44,500 nt of DNA from Mesostigma viride (Eukaryota > Streptophyta > Mesostigmatophyceae > Mesostigmatales > Mesostigmataceae): the NCBI GenBank assembly GCA_009746045.1, contig RPFO01000579.1, positions 515,160-559,659 of the forward strand, read 5' to 3'. The translations under genes and the position numbers were made by a program. A model generated the notes under the pieces. That model was not told where the DNA came from, did not search any database, and worked only from the letters and a program-made list of their open reading frames with translations. Shown one piece after another: positions 11,866-21,879 of the stretch (positions are counted from its first letter, which is position 1; every line of letters starts with the position of its first letter).

Positions 11866-11945
11866 TCAGCTGTACTTCGTTTCTACCAGCTGGTGTTCCA
11901 CCTCAGCAACCCTGGCATGCCGGTCCGACAGCCCATGCAGCCACA
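11866..11945 (-). CDS. gene A candidate terminal exon or its remnant
   Basis: The minus-strand frame reads LSDRHARVAEVEHQLVE and stops with TGA at 11868-11866. It matches SDRHNRVAEL in the last exon of gene B (near 40711), at both protein and DNA level. A splice acceptor that keeps frame with the preceding exon could not be identified, so it may be a decayed or differently spliced end. Confidence 0.4.
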
Positions 11946-14900
11946 ATGTCCGTGATATGGTATTTACAACAGGGTCATACCTTGATCACCTCATCATTTC
12001 GATTCACCTGAGGCTGCCTCCACCTTGCTTGCGCTTCTGCCAGCCGGCGCTCCAGCTCAGCATTCTTGGCTCGGAAACCCAACAGCTCCGCCTGTTTGGT
12101 GGCCAGCGCCTTGTCGGCCGCAGCAACCTTGGTTTCCCAGCTCGACAGGTTCGCCTGCTTCATGGCTACTGCTTGCTCCGCTGCAGTTGCCCTTGCTTGC
12201 CAGCGCTCAAGCTCCTCCGATGTCGCGCGTGCCCTCTCTGATACCTGCAAAAAACAGGGAATAATAGGTAATAAAATAACTATGAAACTATCAAATCATA
12301 AAGTTAAGATTAAATCAAGTGACATGCGCTACACAAAAAGAGAAAGAAAGGCCTTAGTATACAGCCTAGAAAAGTACAACTTTGTTTGGCAGTCACCCAG
12401 CATGCTGCAGGCATCAGCAGTCGCTCCCGTTTCCTAGGCATTATTGGATGGTACCAAACAGTACGAATATCCTTCCAAGTGCATAATCTTTGTATTTATC
12501 AGCACCCTACACACTGCAGGCGCTGGTATGCTTTTTATTTGTTGTTCTAGTTTATGGCAGATCACATCACCAATGGACGAAACCGCCACAATCAGCCCAC
12601 CACTCTTTGCATGCCCGGTGCTTGGTTAACATGAGATGCCACAGGGTGCGTCTAACGGTGATCCCCCTTGAAGAGAGAAGAGTGTAAGTTGTTTTTACAG
12701 ACTTGTTTGAAGTCTGTAAAAACAAGATATAATTTCAGGCCACGGCCAGAGTTATCCGCCTGACTAGTTGCCGCCCGTTTGCTTTCTGGGAAGCGACCAT
12801 GAGGGCGGTCACTAACACCACACCAAGGCATCACGCTGACGATTGCGGTCCAATCCACCTTTGTCATCAACACACCACATGTCTTCAAATACGTGCCAAA
12901 CACTCCCGCAAAGCTATATGCCCCGTGGCACCCTGCATATGCTGGTTGTCCTTGAGCCGTTCACCTGAGCCATCTTCTGCTCCTGCTCCTTCAGCGCCCC
13001 ACGTGTGTTGGCCAGCTTGCGCTCCAGCTCATCAAGCCTGTCTTGACGTCCTGACAGCTCCCTCTCCTTTTGGGCCAGAGCCCGCTTGGCTGCATCTGCC
13101 CTCGTGTTGGCATCCAGGAGTTGCGCCTGAGTATTTTCCAATGTCTTGGAGATCTGCAGCAAAGGATGCCAACGACCAACGTGAAATTGCATCACTTACA
13201 CGGGCCACTGGATGCCACTGGGTTTTCTTGCGCCCCCCGACAATGTCTTTCAAATGCAATCACAACCCTGTCATAAAAAAACGAACGTACCATGCAGCCA
13301 TGAATAATGCTCCAGGGTCCCATGGCGCTGGAGGTGTTCCGACCATCGTGCGTACCTTCCTTTTTTAAGAACGTATCGTGCTTATTTTTTGTCCATGGCT
13401 CACCTCATCCTTGCCCTTGTTGGCCTGCTCCAGCTTCAACCGCATCTCCACCAGCTGTCGCTGCAGTGCCGCAACCTCAGCCCGCTTTTCCGACAGCTGC
13501 AGCACCTTGGCTGCTTGGGCTGCATCCAAGCTTGCTTCACATTGCTGGCGTTCTGCTGACGTGCTGCGCAGGGTCTTCGAAACCTGGAAGGAAGGGAGGA
13601 GGCGAGGGAGGGACGGAGGGAGGGAGGGAGGGAGGGAGGGAGGGAGGGAGGGAGGGAGGGAGGGAGGGAGGGAGGGAGGAGGGAGGGAGGGAGGGAGGGA
13701 GGGAGGGAGGGAGGGAGGGAGGGAGGGAGGGAGGGAGGGAGGGAGGGAGGGAGGGAGGGAGGGAGGGAGGGAGGGAGGGAGGGAGGGAGGGAGGGAGGGA
13801 GGGAGGGAGGGAGGGAACAAACGAGCGAACAAACAAACGAACGAGTAAATGAACGGGTGAGTGAAAGAGTGAACAAGCAAAGGACTGAATGCATGAACTA
13901 TATTTTGCACGTTGCCGCAGCGCAGGGAAGCGATCTTGAATGGCATCGCCACACACATATTGTGTCACTGTCATACTCCCAGTGCGTGGGTGCGTGCGTG
14001 CGTGCACAGGTGGGTGGGTGGGTGGGTGGGTGGGTGGGTGGGTGGGTGGGTGGGTGGGTGAGTCATGTTTCAGGGTCCCACGTTAATGGTGGTGTTCCAA
14101 CGTTTGCGGCTCACCTCGTCCTTCTCCTTAATGGCCTGCTCCAGGTTCACCCGCATCTCCGCCAGCTTTTGCTGCAGCGCCGCAACATCAGCCTTACAAT
14201 CCAACAGCTGCAACTCCTTAGCTGCCGCATCTCCTTGGGCTGCGTCCACCCTATCTTGACATTGCTGGATTTCTGTCAAAGTCCTTTGCAGGGCCTCCGA
14301 AACCTGGAGGTGAAACAAACCCTCCGAACGCAGTGAAGGCAGGGCGTAGCTTCCAATTCAACCAAAGGAATGGGTGACTCCATGGCTCAAACCTCATGGG
14401 ACAAAAGGTGCCTACTCCAACAGGTGAATCCCCCTTTGACTCATCGAATGGAGACATGTGAAAAAAAGCAAGAATGAAAGAATGGACGGGAGGACGGGTG
14501 GGTGGAAGGGTGGAAAGGGGGAAGGAAGGAAGGAAGGAAGGGAGGGAGGGAGGGAGGGAGGGAGGGAGGGAGGGAGGGAGGGAGGGAGGGAGGGAGGGAG
14601 GGAGGGAGGGAGGGAGGGAGGAGGGAGGGAGGGAGGGAGGGAGGGAGGGAGGGAGGGAGGGAGGGAGGGAGGGAGGGAGGGAGGGAGGGCAGGCGGGCGG
14701 GTGTGGGTGCATGCGTGCGTGCAGGCAGGCAGGCGGGCGGGCAGGCGGGCTGGCTGGCGGGCGGGCGATCGGTGGGTGGGTGGGTGGGTGGGTGGGTGGG
14801 TGGGTGGGTGGGTGGGTGGGTGGGTGGGTGGGTGGGTGGGTGGGTGGGTGGGTGGGTGGGTGGGTGGGTCGGTCGGTGTCGGTCAGTCGCTCGGTCGGTC

Positions 14901-17900
14901 GGTCGGTCGGTCGGTCGGTCGGTCGGTCGGTCGGTCGGTCGGTCGGTCGGTCGGTCGGTCGGTCGGTCGGTCAGTCGGTCGGTCGGTCCGTCGGTCGGTC
15001 GGTCGGTCGGTCGGTCGGTCGGCCGGTCGGTCGGTCGGTTGGTCGGTCGGTCGGTCGGTCGGTCGGTCCGTCGGTCCGTCGGTCCGTCCGTGGGTCGGTG
15101 GGTCAGTTTGTTGGTCGGGCAGTCGGGCAGTCGGTCGGTCGGTCGGTCGGTCGGTCGGTCGGTCGGTCGGTCGGTCGGTCGGTCGGTCGGTCGGTCGGTC
15201 GGTCGGTCGGTCGGTCGGTCGGTCGGTCGGTCGGTCGGTCGGTCGGTCGGTCGGTCGGTCGGTCGGTCGGTCGGTCGGTCGGTCGGTCGGTCGGTCGGTC
15301 CGTCGGTCGGTCGGTCGGTCGGTCGGTCAGTCGGTCGGTGGTTCGGTCGGTCGGTCGGTCGGTCGGTCGGTCGGTGGGTCGGTCGGTGGGTGGGTGGGTC
15401 GGTCGGTCGGTCGGTCGGTCGGTCGGTCGGTCGGTCGGTCGGTCGGTCGGTCGGTCGGTCGGTCGGTCGGTCGGTCGGTCGGTCGGTCGGTCGGTCGGTC
15501 GGTCGGTCGGTCGGTCGGTCAGTCCGTCGGTCGGTCGGTCGGTCGGTCGGTCAGTCGGTCGGTCGGTCCGTCGGTCGGTCGGTGGGTCGGTCGGTTGGTG
15601 GGTCGGTCAGTCGGTCGGTTGGTGGGTCGGTCGGTCGGTCGGTCGGTCGGTCGGTCGGTCAGTTGGTCGGTCGGTCGGTCGGTCGGTCGGTCGGTCGGTC
15701 GGTCGGTCGGTCGGTCGGTCGGTCGGTCGGTCGGTCGGTCGGTCGGTCGGTCGGTCGGTCGGTCGGTCGGTCGGTCGGTCGGTCGGTCGGTCGGTCGGTC
15801 GGTCGGTCGGTCGGTCGGTCGGTCGGTCGGTCGGTCGGTCGGTCGGTCAGTCGGTCGGTCGGTTGGTTGGTCGGGCAGGCGGTCGGGTGGGCAGGCTGGC
15901 TTTGTGGTTCTAAGAGCGTCACTGGTCTGCTCTCCTCATCCCTAATCTGCACAACCTCATGCCACGTCCCCTGCATTTTTGCCAGCTGTCACTGCAGTCA
16001 TGAGACCCTGGATCGCCTTGCCAGCACCCCATTCATCAACCCTTCATTCACCCTTCAACCACCCTTCAACCACCACCCGCTCACCTAGCTCATCCTACAT
16101 ACGCAGCGGCATTCTCAGGATTGCCTGTCAAGTGTGTTGAACAGTCCCAAGTGCTAGCCTTATTTTTACTGGCGTTTTCGTGCATCTGTTACCCTCTCAC
16201 CTCATCCTTTATGTTTGCTTCCTCTTTCAGCGCCCCCCGCGTTTCCTCCAGCTGTCGCCGCAGGTCCCCAACCTCGGCTCGCCTGGCCAGTAGCTCCGCC
16301 CCCTGTTCAACCAAGGCCCGTGCTGCTGCGTCCGCCTTGGCTTGCAGCTCCTGCGTTGTTGCGAATAGCTTCTCAGAGACCTGTCGGGAGATGGGTCAGT
16401 GGGAAAAAAAAGAGCAAAACAAATCACCATTTCGTTCCACGACCATTTCAGGCCACGGCCAGAGTTATCTGCCTGATTGATTCGCCGCCCCTTTCGTTTC
16501 CTGGGCAACGGCCGTGACGGGTGTCAGTAACCACCACACCAAGGCATCACGCTGAAAATTGCGGTCACTCAACCTTTCTTTGCATCACCGGGGCACATGT
16601 TGCCATGGAACTTTCCAAAGCCACGGGCACCAACACTCCCGCAAAGCTATATGCCCTGTTGCACCCTGCATATGCTGGGTGTCCTTGAGCCGTTCACCTG
16701 AGCCATCTGTTGCTCCTGCTCCACCAGCGCCCAACGTATGTTGGCCAGCTGGCGCTCCAGCTCAGCAAGCCTGTCTTGACGTCCCGACAGCTCCATCTCC
16801 TTTTGGGCCAGAGCCCGCTTGGCTGCATCTGCCCTCGTGTTGGCATCCAGGAGTTGCGCCTGAGTATTTTCCAATGTCTTGGAGATCTGCAGCAAAGGAT
16901 GACAGCGTAAATTTTCATCACTCACACAGGCCTCAGGATGCCACTGGGTTTTCCTGCGCGCCCCAACCAAGTCTTGCAAACACAATCACTACCCTGCCGT
17001 AAGAAAATGTCCATATCATGATTGCTGTGACAGCCATGAATGGTGTTCCAGGGTCCCATGGCATTGGATGTGTTCCAACTTTCGTGGCTACCCGTTGTTT
17101 GATCATGTTTGCTAAAAGGGAAAATCTATCGCGCGTATTTCTACTCATGGCTCACCTCGTCCTTGCCCTTGATGGCCTGCTCCAGCTTTGACCGCATCGC
17201 CGTTAGTCGCTTCAGGGCCGCAACCTCAACCTTACAATCCAACAGCTGCAACTCCTGCGCTGCCGAATCCTCTTGGGCTGCGCCCACCCTATCTCGACAT
17301 TGCTGGAGCTCTGCTGACGTCCTGCGCAGGGTCTCCGAAACCTGGAAGGGAGGGAGCAGGCAAGGGAGGGAGGGAGGGAGGGAGAGAGGGAGGGAGGGAG
17401 GGAGGAAGGGAGGGAGGGAGGAAGGGAGGGAGGGAGGGAGGAGGAGGGAGGGAGGGAGGGAGGGAGGGAGGGAGGGAGGAGGGAGGGAGGGAGGGAGGAG
17501 GGAGGGAGGGAGGAGGGAGGAGGGAGGGAGGAGGGAGGGAGGGAGGGAGGAGGGAGGAGGGAGGGAGGGAGGGAGGGAGGGAGGGAGGGAGGCCCGAACG
17601 AAGGAACAAATGGACAAGTAGGCAAACAAATGAAAGAATGACCATGTCCATGACTGAATGGATGAACTATGTTCTACTGTTGCCGCAGGGAAGCGATCTT
17701 GGATGATATCGGCCCATACCAATTGTGTCACTGTCAAGCCTCCATGGATGATCTTGGCGTCAAAGCAGCCATGACATCGCCCCTTTGCGCAATGATCCAT
17801 GGGGTTGTATTCTGCCACGAATTTTATGGCTGTAGCTATCAATTGATGACGGTGATCCATGGTCCCACCAGCTCTCTTATCATAATATTTTTACAGCTTT

Positions 17901-20900
17901 ACTGTGGGTATTCCAATATGGCGAGGGACATTGCATCATGTGCATGGAGGTCATGCCATGTGTAGACTGCTTTGCCATGCCATGCTTAGACCGCATCGAC
18001 ATGCCATGCTTAGACTGCTTTGACAGTGTGAGGGTCAAAGACAGACAAAGCACAAAGCGGTCGCGTCATGCCGCGTCTTTCAAACCTAGTGAGCTCACAA
18101 CTACTCAGCCCAGCCTAGTCTACCAGCATGGCTGAGAACAACCATGCCAACGACCTAGTTGACCTTTGCCCATAGTTTTCAAGCCACATTGTGTACCAGT
18201 TATTGATGATTGCACACATTATTTTGCCCGTGATCAGGGCGTGTTTTCCCGTGGTTCAACACCCGCGTTATGCTTTTGAGCGCATCAGGACCTCACTCCA
18301 CTCGTCTCACCTCCTCCTTTTCATCTACCTGCGCTTTCAGCGCCCCCCGCGTTTCCTCCAGCTGCCGCTGCAGCGGTGCAACCTTGGCTTGCTTGCCCAG
18401 TAGTTGCGCCTCCTTTCGCGCCACGGCCTGCTCGGCCGAGGCCTCGGCGGCCCTGGCCTGGGAACATGTGAGCTGGGTGACAATCCGCTGGTTCTCGGAA
18501 ACCTACCGTATAGAAATTGGTTGACATCGCAGTCATCAATTACTATATACGTTATATAATTGCACATTTGTGACATGTATCGGTTCCTGGATATCTGCAG
18601 CATCCAAAATACTTTTTCGGCACGGTTATTTTATCTTGGGGAAGTAGTTACAAGTCCATATCATCATGCAATTAGGGTACTACGTATTCGGCTAGAATAC
18701 TTTTGCGGTATTTCTTTATAGCTTTTCACATAACTGCAAGCCAGATATAAACTGTTATTTATAACTGTCACCAGATGTCAGCACGACAGCGTTTCCAAAA
18801 TACCTTGAGGTTAAGTTGTGAAGACGATAATAAAAATAATAATAGTAATGATAATAAGTGAAGCCCCAAAAGACGAAGGACCGTAAAGAAAAGAAGCACA
18901 ATGGCAGGCAAGGATCAAGCCAAAACTAGTGTACAACTACCTGCAGCAACATCACTGCCGGCCCACCAGGCCGGGGAAGATCTACACCGCATGGGTCACG
19001 ACAACGTGGACCCGGACGCGGCGGAATAACACATCAGCCTCCGTGCGAGTGAGGGCAAGGAACAGGCGCTGCCACGAATACGAGGACCACGTCCAGGAAG
19101 ACCACGGGGCTGTCTGACCCTCGAGGTCGAGTCGGTCTTCACGCTGCTGGCAGCACTCGTGGAAAAACTCGCCGTCTTGGGGCCATGGCCCCGAACGCCT
19201 CAAGCGCAAAGGGGCTGTATCTATTGGCCATGGCACATCCTTACGGTTCCTTACGATACCATCGCTTACTCGATAAAGTTCCAGGCTGCTGGCGTCTTAT
19301 CAATATCAAAATCATCGCGGATGCAACAGGGAGAAAAGCAGCAGGCCACGTAGCATGGCGCCAGGTTCTTTATTGCAGTCATGATGCCGCTTTGACTTGC
19401 AGTTGTATCGTAACTATGGAATCCATCAACCTGATGAAACCCCCCCCTACCCCCCCACCCCCCACCCACTCCCCTTCCCGTCAAGATAGCTTTTAAAATC
19501 TAAATCCCTGCCAGTTCCCAATAGTTTCAGCCCAGGTGTTCCATTTGGCACCCTGCAGGGTTTGCCTTGTCGGCCATCTCACCTTATCCGTCTTCTCCGC
19601 TTGCTCTTTCAACAACGCTCGCGCCTCTGCCAGCTGGCGCTCCAGCTCACGAAGCTTGGAATGGCAACTTGACAGTTGTGCCTCCTTCCCAGCCAACTCC
19701 TCCTTGGCTGCATCCGTCCTGTTCTGGGATTGCTGCAGCTCCTCCGTGGTCATGCGCAGCTTCTTAGAAACCTGCTGCATGGGAAACGATTATAGGCGGC
19801 AAAAATATTCGAAGAACAAGAGCCATATATATATATATATATATATGTTACGCCAAAAATACATATATTAAAAATATAATTACTTACAGCAGAGTGAAAT
19901 CACTCAAACCAAAGCAAACGCCCAGCTATAAACCTATATACAGAGATATATATGTTACTAATATATATATGCTACGCCAAATCATGCCAAAGGTCCTATG
20001 TTCGATTCCTTGCTGGTAGCTTCTGGGCTTTCTTATTCTCTGTGTTCCGCAGAATCTCAGATTTTGGCAGCTAGCGTCTTCACGTTTGTTGCTTTCTGAC
20101 GACAATATGCTACGCCACAACCGAGCTACTATGCACTGGTTGCTTGTGGCCATGGACCCCGTGCTCCTTGGGTTGAGGCCACCGACAGTCACTGATGATA
20201 GCCAACTCACCAACGCATCTCACTGCCTTATGAGTGTTGTAGTCTTTCGTTGGCATTGCCTTGCCGAGTGTTCCCCTCCCCTCCAGCTACGCAAAACGCC
20301 CCGCTCCCCCCTCCAGATATGACCGGCCCTGGCATGCACCCTGAAGGTTCTGCCCTTGATCAGACCCAGCCTCACCTGACCCATCTTTTCCTTCAGCGCC
20401 CCTCGCGCCTGAGCCAGCTGGCGCTCCAGCTTATCGACTTTCGCGTGAGAATGCGACAGGTGTGACTCCTTTTGGGCCACATCTTGCTTGGCTGCATCCG
20501 CCCTGGCCTTGGCGCCCCGGAGTCGCACCGCTGTAATTTGTAACGCCTTGGAAAGCTGCAGTGAAGGACAGGATTAGAGGTAGTGTTCGAAGAACCATAT
20601 TCAAGATAGTTAGATGCCACGGCCCGTTCCTACGTTCCTCTGGTGACATTAGGGGTGGTGCTCATCGTCAGGTTCGATGCCACTTCCCATTCCTACGTTC
20701 CTCTGGTGACATTAGGGGTGGTGTTCATAGTCAGGTTCGATGCCACGGCCCGTTCCTACGTTCCTCTAGCTAGTGACATTAGGGGTGGTGCTCATCGTCA
20801 GGTTCGATGCCACGGCCCGTTCCTACGTTCCTCTGGTGACATTAGGGGTGGTGCTCATCGTCAGGTTCGATGCCACGGCCCGTTCCTACGTTCTTCTAGT

Positions 20901-21807
20901 GACATTAGGGGTGGTGCTCGTCGTCAGGTTCGATGCCACGGCCCGTTCCTACGTTCTTCTGGTGACATTAGGGGTGGTGCTCATCGTCAGGTTCGATGCC
21001 ACGGCCCGTTCCTACGTTCCTCTGGTGACATTAGGGGTGGTGCTCATCGTCAGGTTCGATGCCACGGCCCGTTCCTACGTTCTTCTGGTGACATGAGGGG
21101 TGGTGCTCATCGTCAGGTTCGATGCCACGGCCCATTCCTACGTTCCTCTGATGACATTAGGGGTGGTGCTCATCGTCAGGTTCGATGCCACGGCCCGTTC
21201 CTACGTTCCTCTGGTGACATTAGGGGTGGTGCTCATCGTCAGGTTAGATGCCACGGCCCATTCCTACGTTCTTCTGGTGACATTAGGGGTGGTGCTCGTC
21301 GTCAGGTTCGATGCCACGGCCCGTTCCTACGTTCCTCTGGTGACATTAGGGGTGGTGCTCGTCGTCAGGTTCGATGCCACGGCCCGTTTGAAGTTATTTG
21401 TCATGGAGAGTATACCACGACCCACTGCCACAAACTGTATCTTTTCAAGCTCCACTCCAGAAGAGGCTCAAATATTACGTATGCTCCCAACTTTCACGGC
21501 TCACCACGCCCAAAAGTACGTTTTGCCCCCGTATTTTCATTCACGGCTCATCTACCTGTAGGTAAAACCTAGCTGTTGGTAAAACCCGTGCTACCAGCCT
21601 ACTCAAAATCTGCCCATGGTGCCCAGGTCGCAATGTGTACCGGGTATGCGACGTGACATCATGCAATGAACTACTATTTATACTGTGTGCCCGCCGCGGC
21701 GTGTATTGCCAGGGTCCCACGGCCGCAGCGTGATACTTTTTGTGCCCTGCAGGACCTGACCATCCTTCATCCACTCACCTCCTCCTTTTCCACTGCCTGC
21801 TCCCTCA

Positions 21808-21879
<72 letters not shown>

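Larger units (their letters stand above)
12733..13990. repeat. direct segmental duplication, copy 1
   Basis: The block starting TTTCAGGCCACGGCCAGAG and running through cassettes 11 and 10, the (GGGA)n array and the GCAGGGAAGCGATCTTG flank is repeated at about 16446-17745 in the same order and orientation. The cassette 11/cassette 7 pair is nearly identical. The cassette 10/cassette 6 pair is more diverged. Confidence 0.75.
16446..17745. repeat. direct segmental duplication, copy 2
   Basis: Second copy of the block at 12733-13990, carrying cassettes 7 and 6 and a (GGGA)n array. The shared landmarks are TTTCAGGCCACGGCCAGAG at the start, ACACCAAGGCATCACGCTGA, and CAGGGAAGCGATCTTG near the end. 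Confidence 0.75.
17920..19245. repeat. inverted-duplication block, left arm (cassette 5 and LINE tail)
   Basis: Read on the minus strand it holds the LINE 3' tail, cassette 5 and downstream intron with landmarks GCTCAAAAGCAT, TGAACCACGGG, TGGTACACAATGTGGCTTGA and TAAGCATGGCATG. The same landmarks occur in the same order on the plus strand at about 32030-33180. Confidence 0.85.

Noticed and set aside
12689-12725. Rho-independent terminator
   Set aside because: The context is eukaryotic with spliceosomal introns. The hairpin is better viewed as an inverted repeat.
14458-16088. Very long plus-strand open frames of Ser-Val-Gly-Arg and Glu-Gly-Gly-Arg repeats
   Set aside because: They are translations of stop-free tetranucleotide arrays, open in all three frames, and lie antisense in introns of gene A.
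20606-21389. CRISPR-like array
   Set aside because: The units are contiguous with no variable spacers, and the context is a eukaryotic intron. It is a minisatellite.
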